Assembly (NCBI GenBank): GCA_017390245.1
Contig: JAFPCE010000247.1
Span: forward strand, 1 to 12,606
From: Selenomonadaceae bacterium
Lineage (GTDB): Bacteria; Bacillota; Negativicutes; Selenomonadales; Selenomonadaceae
Length of the DNA: 12,606 nucleotides
Direction: 5' to 3'
Made by a program: the position numbers and the translations under genes
Notes under the pieces: generated by a model
Databases searched by the model: none
What the model saw: only the letters and a program-made list of their open reading frames with translations
What the model was told of the DNA's origin: nothing
Part shown: positions 1 through 8,015 of the stretch, in pieces
Layout: every line of letters begins with the position of its first letter
Position numbering within the stretch: the first letter of the stretch is position 1

Positions 1-588
1 CATGGCATGACACCAATTGAACAGCTGGCTATGGTACAGACTGATGGTACTATCTTTTATCAGGCCTATTTAATCGTGCAGGCTGACAGCGATATTTATG
101 ATTTTTCCCAGCTGCGGGGCAAGACCTTTGCCTTTACCGACCCTCTGAGCTATTCAGGACGTCTGGCTATAGACTATATGCTGCTGGATGATTACCATAC
201 CAATGCGGAATCATTTTTCCAGCGGTGCTTCTATACCTACAATCATGATAAATCACTATGGGCTGTGGCTAACAAGCTGGCAGACGGTGCAGGCATTGAC
301 AGCCAGATTTATGATTTTGCAAAGAAAACCAATCCTGAAATGACAAAAAATGTCAGGATAATCAAGACCATTCAGAGTGCTCCGTCTGGTCCTGTGGTTA
401 TGCGTAAGGATCTGCCGGAGGCTACCAAACGCAGACTCCAGGAGATTTTCTATCAGATGAGTGAGGTGCCAGCTCTGGAGAAGGCCATGCAAAGTGTTAT
501 GATAGAACGCTTTCAGCCACCAGAGCCACATCTGTATGATGAGCTGAGGTCTAAGTACAATCAGAGAGAAAAGCTGGCAGGAGAATAA
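1..588 (+). CDS. PhnD-like periplasmic substrate-binding protein, 5'-truncated by the window
   Basis: The frame is open from base 1 and ends at TAA 586-588, so about 196 C-terminal residues are present. The signal peptide and first lobe lie upstream of the window. Full-length relatives are about 300 aa. Family signatures of the phosphate/phosphite/phosphonate ABC binding proteins (PhnD, Pfam Phosphonate-bd) are visible: an 'YLIVQADSDI' strand, 'LRGKTFAFTDPLSYSG' (the lobe-crossing loop that binds oxyanion ligands), and 'LADGAGIDSQIYD', matching the usual AVDAGAVDS motif. No ABC permease or ATPase follows. Instead a sensor kinase starts 1 bp after the stop, so it probably serves as the ligand-sensing partner of that kinase rather than in uptake. 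The ligand is not determinable; phosphate-, phosphonate- or other oxyanion-like compounds are plausible. Confidence in the family is high, in the sensory role moderate. Confidence 0.88.
   Translation, partial: HGMTPIEQLAMVQTDGTIFYQAYLIVQADSDIYDFSQLRGKTFAFTDPLSYSGRLAIDYMLLDDYHTNAESFFQRCFYTYNHDKSLWAVANKLADGAGIDSQIYDFAKKTNPEMTKNVRIIKTIQSAPSGPVVMRKDLPEATKRRLQEIFYQMSEVPALEKAMQSVMIERFQPPEPHLYDELRSKYNQREKLAGE
579..583 (+). promoter_or_regulatory. Ribosome binding site of the sensor kinase, inside the previous gene
   Basis: AGGAG lies within the last codons of the binding-protein gene, 6 nt before ATG 590. This placement implies translational coupling of the two genes. Confidence 0.7.
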
Positions 589-589
589 C

Positions 590-2038
590 ATGGAGAATCA
601 GGGATTATACGTCAAATTTAATATTCTCATTGTTGGTACTATTTTCTTCTGCGGTATGATTATTGGCGGCATGCTGCTGAAAACCACCAGTGATTCTATG
701 GTGGACAGCCTGATAAGCTCAGGTCAGGAGGTAGCATCTGCCCTGGCAGTAACTGTAGGTAATGATATTTTGCTGGATGACAGATTCTCCATGCAGGAGC
801 GTCTGGCCAGAACCAAGGAAACCAATGACCAGGTACGGTATATTATAGTTTCGTATCCTAATGGCGCTGTACTTACCTCCACATTTGTACAGGATTTGCC
901 AGAGGGGCTGCCAGCAGTGAGACTGCCGTCTTCGGAGCATGGCATAGATTCCCAGCTGTTTGCCAGCAGTGAGGGCAGAATCCGTGAGGTTATGGTACCT
1001 ATTGAAGATGGCGTTATTGGCTATGTCCGGGTGGGCATGGGAGAAAAGCAGATGATGGCACAGCTGCAGGATAAGTGCCTGCAGGCCATACTGGCAGTAT
1101 TTTTTATCTGTGTTATAGCTTCTGTTCTGGCCACCCGTTATGCCCAGTCATTTTTGCGGCCAATCCGCAAGCTGGGATTTGCTGTAAAGCAGATTGATAA
1201 AGGCAAATACGGTATTCAGGTGCCTGTAAATTCCAGTGATGAAATCGGGCAGCTGGCCTCTACCTTTAACAATATGTCCAAGGGCCTCAGGGAAACCGTT
1301 GATGAAAATGACAGGCTGGTAAAGGCGTTGCAGCAAAAGGAAAAGGACAGAGCCTGGCTCATAAACCAGCTGTTTTCAGCCCGTGAGGATGAGCGCCGCC
1401 GTATTTCCCGGGAGCTGCACGATGAAAGCAGCCAGTCTATGGCATCTATTCTTACTTATCTCAGGGTATTGCATGATAAGCTTTATACTGATGAGCAGAG
1501 GGAGATGCTGTTTGAAATCCGTGAATTAACAGCCAGCACTTTAGGCAGCATCCGCCAGATTGCAGTGGATTTGCATCCGCCGCTGCTGGAGGATTTAGGT
1601 CTGGCTGTAGCTATAGAAAAGTATTTAGACCCAATCAAAAAGAGTAACCCGGAGATTGAATTTAAATTAGAGATACTGGGGAATTTAAGCCAGCTGGCGA
1701 AGCCTGTGGCCTTGATGTGCTACCGTACCCTGCAGGAATGTATAGGCAATATATTAAAGCATGCCAGGGCCAAAAAGGTTGATATTAAGCTGGTTATGGA
1801 TGATAAGAATGTACACCTGACTGTCCGTGATGACGGTGTAGGTTTTACTGAGCAGGATGCAAAGCAGGCAAGACTGAACAGACATCTGGGGCTGGTAAGT
1901 ATGCAGGAACGTACAGAGCTGTTAAAGGGACGGTTCAGCCTGGATACTACCAGGGGGCATGGCACTGAAATTGCCATCAGCCTGCCAATAGCAGTGGAAG
2001 AAGAGGGAGTGGAGATAGACCATGAAGAAAAATCTTAG
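590..2038 (+). CDS. Membrane sensor histidine kinase, NarX/DegS (HisKA_3) type
   Basis: This 482-aa kinase should autophosphorylate on a histidine and pass the phosphate to the regulator encoded next. TM1 is about residues 10-31, an extracytoplasmic sensor loop spans about 32-160, and TM2 is about 163-182. A HAMP linker follows at about 185-240 with 'DEIGQLASTFNNM', then a short coiled coil. The HisKA_3 dimerisation helix contains 'ERRRISRELHDE', with phospho-acceptor His277. The HATPase_c domain shows an N box around N387, a G1 box 'DDGVGF' at 414-419 and a G2 box 'GHGTE' at 456-460, so it looks catalytically intact. There is no PAS or GAF domain, so sensing must come from the external loop, probably by contact with the PhnD-like protein encoded immediately upstream. 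The gene overlaps the regulator by 17 bp. Signal and target genes are unknown. Confidence 0.93.
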   Translation: MENQGLYVKFNILIVGTIFFCGMIIGGMLLKTTSDSMVDSLISSGQEVASALAVTVGNDILLDDRFSMQERLARTKETNDQVRYIIVSYPNGAVLTSTFVQDLPEGLPAVRLPSSEHGIDSQLFASSEGRIREVMVPIEDGVIGYVRVGMGEKQMMAQLQDKCLQAILAVFFICVIASVLATRYAQSFLRPIRKLGFAVKQIDKGKYGIQVPVNSSDEIGQLASTFNNMSKGLRETVDENDRLVKALQQKEKDRAWLINQLFSAREDERRRISRELHDESSQSMASILTYLRVLHDKLYTDEQREMLFEIRELTASTLGSIRQIAVDLHPPLLEDLGLAVAIEKYLDPIKKSNPEIEFKLEILGNLSQLAKPVALMCYRTLQECIGNILKHARAKKVDIKLVMDDKNVHLTVRDDGVGFTEQDAKQARLNRHLGLVSMQERTELLKGRFSLDTTRGHGTEIAISLPIAVEEEGVEIDHEEKS

Positions 2039-2657
2039 AATTCTCCTGGTTGATGATCACAGGGTATTAAGAACAGGAATGAAATTACTGATTTCCTCAC
2101 AGCCTGATTTTCAGGTGGTGGCTGAGGCTTCTGATGGCAAGGAGGCACTGGAAAAGCTGGAAAACATAGCAGTAGATTTAGTGCTGCTGGATTTGTCCAT
2201 GCCAGGCATGGGGGGCATGGAGTGCCTGATGGAAATCCGCAAGCGCAATTATCCTGTAAAGGTTTTAATTCTGACTATGTACAGTGAGCAGCAGTACATT
2301 AAAGAGGTTATGCTGCAGGGCGCAGACGGGTATCTGTGCAAGGATTCTGTGGATTCAGAGCTGTTTCAGGCTATTCATACTGTAGCAGCTGGAGAGCGCT
2401 ATTTAGGTGCAAGGGATGCTTATGTGCTGATTGACAGCCTGATTAATGAACCACCGGAGCTGGTGGAGCTTTCCAAGCGTGAACGGGAGGTACTGGCTCT
2501 GCTGGTGCACGGCTATTCCCTGTCAGTTATTGCGGAGAAGCTGTATATTTCCATCAAGACTGTATCTACCTATAAGACCCGCTTAATGCAGAAGCTGGGC
2601 TGTACCCAGAAGTCTGAGCTGGTGGATTATGCCTTGAAGCACAATTTGTTAGGTTAA
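2022..2657 (+). CDS. NarL/FixJ-family response regulator (REC + LuxR-type HTH)
   Basis: This 211-aa DNA-binding regulator is the cognate partner of the upstream kinase. The receiver domain (about 4-120) has the acidic pair D11/D12, phospho-acceptor D57 in 'LVLLDLSMPG', switch residue T85 and K107 in 'LCKD'. The C-terminal GerE/LuxR helix-turn-helix (about 147-208) begins 'LSKREREVLALLVHGYS' and carries the recognition segment 'ISIKTVSTYKTRLMQKLG'. The ATG at 2022 lies inside the kinase gene, with GGAG 2011-2014 placed 7 nt upstream, so the two are translationally coupled. All residues needed for phosphorylation are present. Target promoters cannot be read from this window. The next gene, mfd, follows after 36 bp with no obvious terminator or promoter between them, so read-through into mfd is possible. 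Confidence 0.95.
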   Translation: MKKNLRILLVDDHRVLRTGMKLLISSQPDFQVVAEASDGKEALEKLENIAVDLVLLDLSMPGMGGMECLMEIRKRNYPVKVLILTMYSEQQYIKEVMLQGADGYLCKDSVDSELFQAIHTVAAGERYLGARDAYVLIDSLINEPPELVELSKREREVLALLVHGYSLSVIAEKLYISIKTVSTYKTRLMQKLGCTQKSELVDYALKHNLLG

Positions 2658-2693
2658 GTTTTTATTTCTTTTAGTTATAGAGGGAATGATTAG

Positions 2694-5600
2694 ATGCAGG
2701 CTTTGCTAAAAGCAATGCTAGAGGATAATGCCATCCTGGAAATGGCAAAAAATTACCAGAGGACAAGGGGCTCATATTTCGTTTATGGCATGGCTGGTAC
2801 AGCTAAGCATGCTGCCCTGGCCAGCTGTTATCAGCGGGAAGCCAAGGCTGTGGTCATCATCACTCACAATCAGCAGGAGCTGTCAGAGTGGAAAGAGGAT
2901 CTGCAGGAGCTTTTGCCACAGTCTGAAATAATGGAGCTGCCTGTACTGGATATGGCAGATTTTACTGCAGCAGCCAAAGGCCTGCAGCGCATGGCTATGC
3001 GCATGAAGGTGCTGGGAAAACTTCTCAGCGGTGAACCGGTGATAGTACTGGCCACTGTACAGGCTGCAGTACAAAAGGGTATCAGCAAGGCTGCTTACCA
3101 GAGATTGCAGCTGCAGCTGCAGGTGGGCACCGTCATTCAGCGTGAGGAACTGCTGGATAAGCTGGTAAAGCTGGGGTATGAGCGTACTGACCAGGTGGAA
3201 ATGGCCGGTGACTTCAGTGTCAGAGGCGGTCTGGTGGATGTATTTCCACTAAACAGCAGTGAGCCATACCGCATTGAGTTTTTTGATGATGAAATAGATA
3301 CCATCCGCCAGTTTAATCTGGCTACCCAGCTGTCTGTAAATAAGGTAGATGCTATTACCATCATGCCTTTTGGGGGTGTAGCAGAAAAAAGCCACAACAA
3401 AATGTTTGTGGATTTTCTGCCAGAGAAATCCTGTGTATTTCTAGATGAACCACTGAAAACCAGAGAAGAATGCCTGAGGCTTTTTAAGGAAAATCCAGAG
3501 GATAAGGGCAAGCTGTTTTCCTGGGAAGAGGTACTGGCAGAGCTGGGGAAATTCAATTTGTTTTACCTGGCACTGCTGCTGCATAATCTGCACAATGACG
3601 GCCTCAGCCAGATTATCAGCGTTAAGGTCAGCGGTGCTGCCTCTTATCAGAAGCAGATGGATATGCTGGCATCAGACGTTCAGGACTGGCTGGCTACCAG
3701 CCAGAAGGTACTGGTGACCTTAGGAGACAATATCAAAAGAGCTTCCATGCGGGAGACACTGGCTAAGCACAGTCTGCCAGCAGTGGAAGGAGATATCAGG
3801 GATGACTTAAAGCCAGGGCGTGTTACCCTGGTACAGGGAGCTCTGCTGAATGGCTTTGAATTGCCAGGAGCAGGGCTTGTTTTGCTGACTGAAAAAGATA
3901 TTTTAGGACGGCAGAAAAAGCGTTTAAGCCGTGTCAGCAAGGATGAGCGCATCAGCCACTTCCGGGAAATCAATGTGGGTGACTACGTAGTGCATAGTGA
4001 GCACGGCATCGGTAAATACCTGGGAGTAGAGACCATTGAAATCGAAGGCATTAAAAGGGATTACCTCAATATCCAGTACGGCGGCGAGGACAGGCTGCAC
4101 GTGCCTACGGACCAGGTAGGGCTGCTGCAGAAATATATTGGCTCTGAAGGTGAGGTGCCACGGCTGCACCGCATGGGCAGTGCTTCCTGGGCTAAAACCA
4201 AGGCAAAGGCCAAAAAGGCTGCTGAGGATATAGCAGAGGAGCTGATAAAGCTTTATGCTACCAGAAAAAAGACAGAGGGCTTTGCTTATGGCGAGGATAC
4301 TGTCTGGCAGCAGGAGTTTGAAGAGGCCTTTCCTTATGAGGAGACGCCAGATCAGCTGGCAGCTATAGAGGACATTAAAAAGGATATGGAGAGCAGCCAG
4401 CCTATGGACCGCCTGCTGTGCGGTGATGTGGGCTTTGGCAAGACAGAGGTGGCTGTCAGGGCGGCCTTTAAGGCTGTTATGGGGGGCAAGCAGGTAGCTG
4501 TTTTGGTGCCTACTACAGTGCTGGCCCAGCAGCATTACCAGACCTTTGAGGAGCGCTTTAGAAATTTTGCGGTTACCATAGATGTGCTGAACCGTTTCCG
4601 TACCTCCAAGGAGCAGAAAAATACGCTGGACCGCACTGCGGAAGGCCAGGTGGATATTTTAATCGGCACCCATGCCCTGTTAAATCAGAACAGGGTTAAA
4701 TTCAAGAACCTGGGCCTCTTGATTGTGGATGAGGAGCAGCGCTTCGGTGTAAAGCAGAAGGAAAAAATCAAGCATATAGCCGTGGGCATTGACGTGCTGA
4801 CATTAAGTGCTACGCCTATTCCCCGTACCTTGCACATGTCTCTGGCTGGAGCCAGGGATATCAGCATCATAGAATCTGCGCCACAGGAGAGATTTCCAGT
4901 GCAGACCTATGTGGTGGAAAACAGCAATAACATCATCCGCAATGCTGTCCACAGGGAAATGAAGCGCGGGGGACAGGTATATTTCGTATACAACCGTGTA
5001 GATTCCATTGAACAGATGCGTTATCACTTAGAGCAGATAATCCCTGATGCGGTGGTAGGCATTGCTCACGGGCAGATGCCAGAAGCACAGCTAGAACGCG
5101 TCATGGTGGAGTTCTATGAGGGTAAATACGATATATTGCTGGCTACCAGCATTATTGAAAGCGGCTTGAATATTTTAAATGCCAATACCATTATTATTTA
5201 CGATGCGGATAAATTTGGCCTGGCCCAGCTGTACCAGATGCGTGGCCGAGTAGGCAGGTCTCACAATCTGGCCTATGCCTACCTGCTGTACCGGGAAAAC
5301 AAGGTCCTCAGCGAGGTGGCGGAAAAGCGTCTCCAGGCTATTAAGGAATTTGCAGAATTAGGTGCTGGCTTTAAAATAGCCATGCGTGATCTGGAAATCC
5401 GCGGTGCAGGCAATCTGCTGGGTTCTCAGCAGCATGGACATATTGCCAGCGTAGGCTTTGAAATGTATTGCCGTCTTATTGAGGATGCTATGCAGAGCAT
5501 CAAAACTGGCAAGCCAGTAGAGGTTATACCAGAGCCTGTAATTAAGCTGCAGGTGGAGGCATACTTAGACGGTGATTACATTGGTGATGCCATGCACAAG

Positions 5601-5972
5601 ATTGAGATTTACCAGCGTATAGCAGCTGTCAGAACCAACAAGCAGCTGGACAAGATTACCGATGAGCTTATTGACCGCTTTGGTGAACCAACACCACAGG
5701 TGGAAAGACTGCTGGATATTGCCAGAATCAGGAATTTCGCCAGGGATATCAGCGTGGAAAAAATAGTCCAGGGACCCCTTTTCTTGGAGATTTATTTCCA
5801 GAAAAAGCCAAAGGTTAAGACAGAGAATATCATGGCAGTACTGGCGAAGCTGGGGAAGGGTGTCAGAATGATGCCTGATACCATGATGATGCGTATAGAT
5901 TTGAAGAAACTGAAGAAGCAGCCAATTCATAAATTTGTTTTACAGCTGCTGCAGGATCTGGCAGCTGCATAA
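2694..5972 (+). CDS. mfd: Transcription-repair coupling factor Mfd
   Basis: This 1092-aa ATP-dependent DNA translocase removes RNA polymerase stalled at lesions and recruits UvrA. The N-terminal UvrB-like module (about 10-300) has a degenerate P-loop region, 'YGMAGTAKHA', with no usable Walker lysine pattern, as is normal for Mfd. The CarD-like RNA-polymerase-interacting domain spans about 425-490 ('VGDYVVHSEHGIGKYLG'). The RecG-like motor shows Walker A 'GDVGFGKTE' 577-585, the DEEQRF box 679-684, 'SATPIPRT' 705-712 and motif VI 'QMRGRVGRS' 848-856. The TRCF C-terminal domain occupies about 945-1060. It is somewhat shorter than the E. coli and B. subtilis proteins (about 1150-1180 aa), with the difference apparently in the poorly conserved central domains and C-terminus. 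ATG 2694 is preceded by AGAGGGA at 2679-2685. In many Firmicutes mfd is followed by spoVT; here mazG follows directly. Confidence 0.98.
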   Translation: MQALLKAMLEDNAILEMAKNYQRTRGSYFVYGMAGTAKHAALASCYQREAKAVVIITHNQQELSEWKEDLQELLPQSEIMELPVLDMADFTAAAKGLQRMAMRMKVLGKLLSGEPVIVLATVQAAVQKGISKAAYQRLQLQLQVGTVIQREELLDKLVKLGYERTDQVEMAGDFSVRGGLVDVFPLNSSEPYRIEFFDDEIDTIRQFNLATQLSVNKVDAITIMPFGGVAEKSHNKMFVDFLPEKSCVFLDEPLKTREECLRLFKENPEDKGKLFSWEEVLAELGKFNLFYLALLLHNLHNDGLSQIISVKVSGAASYQKQMDMLASDVQDWLATSQKVLVTLGDNIKRASMRETLAKHSLPAVEGDIRDDLKPGRVTLVQGALLNGFELPGAGLVLLTEKDILGRQKKRLSRVSKDERISHFREINVGDYVVHSEHGIGKYLGVETIEIEGIKRDYLNIQYGGEDRLHVPTDQVGLLQKYIGSEGEVPRLHRMGSASWAKTKAKAKKAAEDIAEELIKLYATRKKTEGFAYGEDTVWQQEFEEAFPYEETPDQLAAIEDIKKDMESSQPMDRLLCGDVGFGKTEVAVRAAFKAVMGGKQVAVLVPTTVLAQQHYQTFEERFRNFAVTIDVLNRFRTSKEQKNTLDRTAEGQVDILIGTHALLNQNRVKFKNLGLLIVDEEQRFGVKQKEKIKHIAVGIDVLTLSATPIPRTLHMSLAGARDISIIESAPQERFPVQTYVVENSNNIIRNAVHREMKRGGQVYFVYNRVDSIEQMRYHLEQIIPDAVVGIAHGQMPEAQLERVMVEFYEGKYDILLATSIIESGLNILNANTIIIYDADKFGLAQLYQMRGRVGRSHNLAYAYLLYRENKVLSEVAEKRLQAIKEFAELGAGFKIAMRDLEIRGAGNLLGSQQHGHIASVGFEMYCRLIEDAMQSIKTGKPVEVIPEPVIKLQVEAYLDGDYIGDAMHKIEIYQRIAAVRTNKQLDKITDELIDRFGEPTPQVERLLDIARIRNFARDISVEKIVQGPLFLEIYFQKKPKVKTENIMAVLAKLGKGVRMMPDTMMMRIDLKKLKKQPIHKFVLQLLQDLAAA

Positions 5973-6017
5973 TAATATCCTAGTGGCTGTAACATGACAG
6001 GGAGAAAGGAAAAGATA

Positions 6018-7463
6018 ATGGGCAGTATCAAGGTTATTGGCTTAGGACCGGGGGAGTTTGGTTATATTACCATGGAGTGCTGGCAGCTGCTGGAAAAAGG
6101 GCAGCATATCTATCTGCGGACAAAAAAACATCCTACTGTGGCAGAAATAGCCAGACGGGGTGTGGAGTTTGAAACCTATGATGATTTTTATGAGCAGGCA
6201 GAGAGCTTTGAACAGCTTTATAATGCCATTGCAGATGACCTCATAAAGAAAGCACAGTCTGGTCTAGATCTGGTCTACGCTGTTCCAGGCAGCCCTATGG
6301 TGGCAGAGCGCACGGTGGTGCTGCTGCGGGAAAAGGTGCAGGGCACTGATGTAACATTGGAGATTCTGCCAGGCATGAGCTTCGTGGAGGTGCTCTATGG
6401 CAAGCTGGGCATTGACCCTATTGCTGGCTTGACCATTATCGATGCTGAGGATTTTGACCAGCTGCCAGTGGACATGCCAACAGGTATAGTAGTCACCCAG
6501 GTATATAGCCAGCAGATTGCCTCTGACACCAAGCTGAGCCTTATGGAGGTACTGCCTGATGAGTATCCTGTAACCTATATTCACAGACTGGGCATGGCGG
6601 AGGAGAGCATCCGGGAGATTCCTCTGTATGAGCTGGACCGCCAGGATGATATAGATTATTTAACCAGCCTGTATATTAAGCCATATCAGCGCCAGAAAAC
6701 CTTTGATATCCAGCCCTTGCAGGATATTATCCGTACCCTCCGTGAGCCAGGGGGATGCCCATGGGATATAGCCCAGACTCATGAAAGCATCAGGAAAAAT
6801 CTCATTGAGGAAACCTATGAGGTAGTGGAAGCTATTGACCTGGAGAACAGTGACCTTTTGTGTGAGGAGCTGGGAGACCTTTTGATGCAGGTGGTTTTCC
6901 ATGCCCGTATGGCAGAAGAAGCAGGAAACTTTTCCATGCAGGATGTTATTGACGGCACTGTAGCCAAGCTGGTACGCCGCCATCCTCATGTTTTTGGACA
7001 GGTGCAGGCCAGTGATGCAGGGGCAGCTCTTTTAAGCTGGGAAGCTGTCAAGCAGGAGGAAAAAAAGGAGCGCAAGTCTAAGCTGGATGGTGTGCCAATG
7101 GGCCTGCCAGCCCTTATGAGCGCACAGAAGCTGCAGCATAAGGCTGCTAAGGTGGGCTTTGACTGGGATAAAATAGAGCCTGTCTGGGCAAAGCTGCAGG
7201 AGGAAGTAAAGGAGCTGCAGGAAGCTGTTGCAGAGGACAATAAAAAACACATTGAGGAAGAATTAGGTGATGTGCTTTTTACAGTAGTTAACTTGGCAAG
7301 ATTTATGCATGTGGATGCAGAAATAGCTTTAATAGAAACCAATAAAAAATTCAAAAAAAGGTTTACCTATGTGGAGCAGCAGGTCAACAAAAAAGGTGGA
7401 AACTGGGCTGATTTTACCTTAAAACAGCTAGATGAGTATTGGGATATAGCCAAAAAGTCATAA
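6018..7463 (+). CDS. mazG: MazG nucleoside triphosphate pyrophosphohydrolase with N-terminal tetrapyrrole-methylase domain (YabN type)
   Basis: This 481-aa fusion protein hydrolyses (d)NTPs to NMPs plus pyrophosphate and cleans the nucleotide pool. The N-terminal SAM-dependent tetrapyrrole (corrin/porphyrin) methylase-like domain covers about residues 1-220, with 'IKVIGLGPGEFGYIT' at the start and 'YAVPGSPMVAERT' as the second glycine loop. Two MazG domains follow. The first (about 235-340) has 'REPGGCPWDIAQTH', 'EETYE' and 'EELGD'. The second (about 365-470) has 'EEVKE' and 'EEELGD'; these are the ExxE and ExxD magnesium ligands. I chose ATG 6018 because AAGGA at 6006-6010 stands 7 nt upstream and the protein then begins directly at the first methylase strand. 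An in-frame ATG at 5994 would add eight residues but has no good Shine-Dalgarno site. The function of the methylase-like half in this family is unclear. Confidence 0.95.
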   Translation: MGSIKVIGLGPGEFGYITMECWQLLEKGQHIYLRTKKHPTVAEIARRGVEFETYDDFYEQAESFEQLYNAIADDLIKKAQSGLDLVYAVPGSPMVAERTVVLLREKVQGTDVTLEILPGMSFVEVLYGKLGIDPIAGLTIIDAEDFDQLPVDMPTGIVVTQVYSQQIASDTKLSLMEVLPDEYPVTYIHRLGMAEESIREIPLYELDRQDDIDYLTSLYIKPYQRQKTFDIQPLQDIIRTLREPGGCPWDIAQTHESIRKNLIEETYEVVEAIDLENSDLLCEELGDLLMQVVFHARMAEEAGNFSMQDVIDGTVAKLVRRHPHVFGQVQASDAGAALLSWEAVKQEEKKERKSKLDGVPMGLPALMSAQKLQHKAAKVGFDWDKIEPVWAKLQEEVKELQEAVAEDNKKHIEEELGDVLFTVVNLARFMHVDAEIALIETNKKFKKRFTYVEQQVNKKGGNWADFTLKQLDEYWDIAKKS

Positions 7464-7497
7464 AAATAAAAAAAAATCAAAATAATAGCAAGAAATT

Positions 7498-7526
7498 TTG
7501 CAAAATACTAATTAGTGTGGTATATT
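7498..7526 (+). promoter_or_regulatory. Predicted sigma-A promoter of hup
   Basis: The -35 box is TTGCAA (7498-7503), then an exact 17-nt spacer, then -10 TATATT (7521-7526), preceded by TG at 7518-7519 (extended -10). An A-rich tract at 7461-7495 could act as an UP element. Transcription would start near 7533. This fits a strong promoter for an abundant protein. Confidence 0.75.
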
Positions 7527-7531
7527 GTACT

Positions 7532-7543
7532 CAATTGCAATTG
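7532..7543. promoter_or_regulatory. Perfect 12-bp palindrome CAATTGCAATTG at the predicted hup start point
   Basis: The sequence equals its own reverse complement and is also two direct CAATTG hexamers. It begins about 6 nt after the -10 box, covering roughly +1 to +11, a typical place for a repressor operator. No specific regulator can be named from sequence alone. Confidence 0.4.
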
Positions 7544-7590
7544 GATTTGCTAACTTTAGGCGAATGATGCAAAAGAAGAAACCTATTTAA

Positions 7591-7597
7591 GGGGAGG
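7591..7597 (+). promoter_or_regulatory. Strong ribosome binding site of hup
   Basis: GGGGAGG stands 7 nt before ATG 7605. It is the most extended Shine-Dalgarno match in the first 8 kb, consistent with high expression. Confidence 0.8.
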
Positions 7598-7604
7598 AAA
7601 AATC

Positions 7605-7925
7605 ATGAATAAGTCTGAGTTGATTGCTAAGGTTGCTGAAAAGGCAGGCATCACCAAGAAGGATGCAGAGAAGGCAGTAAATGGTCTTTTTGAAAGCGTT
7701 CAGGAAGCTCTCGTAGCTGGTGACAAGGTACAGATGATTGGCTTTGGTACTTTCGAGGTTAAGGAGCGTGCAGCTCGTGTTGGCCGCAACCCTAGAACTG
7801 GCAAAGAGATCCAGATTCCAGCTTCTAAGAATCCTGCATTCAAGGCTGGTAAGGCTTTGAAGGATGCTGTTAATCCTAAAGTAGCAGCACCTGCTAAGGG
7901 CGGCAAGAAAAAGGGTAAGAAATAA
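7605..7925 (+). CDS. hup: DNA-binding protein HU with basic C-terminal extension
   Basis: This 106-aa nucleoid-associated protein is a dimer that bends and compacts DNA. Residues 1-90 are a full HU domain: helical body 'KSELIAKVAEKAGITKKDAEKAV', strand 'GFGTFEVKERAARVGRNPRTG', and the beta-arm with the DNA-intercalating proline (P63 in 'RNPRTG'), followed by 'PAFKAGKALKDAV'. Canonical HU ends near residue 90. Here 16 more residues form a lysine/glycine/alanine tail ('APAKGGKKKGKK') that should add nonspecific DNA affinity. Codon choice (GCT, GTT, CGT, AAG) differs from the CTG/CAG-rich neighbours, as expected for a highly expressed gene. It has its own promoter and terminator, so it is a monocistronic unit between mazG and the SDR gene, in the conserved Firmicutes position. 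Confidence 0.97.
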   Translation: MNKSELIAKVAEKAGITKKDAEKAVNGLFESVQEALVAGDKVQMIGFGTFEVKERAARVGRNPRTGKEIQIPASKNPAFKAGKALKDAVNPKVAAPAKGGKKKGKK

Positions 7926-7940
7926 TTAAGCATTTTTAGG

Positions 7941-7980
7941 AAAGGGCTGTCCCTGGTGAAAACCAAGGAGAGCCTTTTTA
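7941..7980 (+). terminator. Rho-independent terminator of hup
   Basis: The lower stem AAGGGCT / AGCCTTT has one G-U pair. The upper stem is TCC / GGA, then TGGT / ACCA after single mismatches, closed on a GAAA (GNRA) tetraloop at 7958-7961. A TTTTTATTATAT tract follows. It lies 16 bp after the hup stop, so hup should end here. Confidence 0.88.
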
Positions 7981-8015
7981 TTATATACGGACTTATTTGT
8001 TTTAAAAGGAGAAGC

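Noticed and set aside
3107..3123. CTGCAG/CAGCTG-rich run in mfd
   Set aside because: It encodes alternating Leu/Gln residues with the favoured codons CTG and CAG and is explained by codon bias.
3924..4535. 203-codon open frame on the minus strand inside mfd
   Set aside because: It is antisense to the highly conserved RID/motor region, has no ribosome site or recognisable domain, and is a codon-bias shadow of mfd.
5994..6017. Longer start of mazG at ATG 5994
   Set aside because: There is no Shine-Dalgarno sequence before it, and the ribosome site for ATG 6018 would lie inside the coding sequence. The family N-terminus fits 6018.
7956..8015. Upstream extension of the SDR gene to GTG 7956
   Set aside because: The GTG lies in the loop region of the hup terminator and has no ribosome site; the SDR fold starts after ATG 8016.
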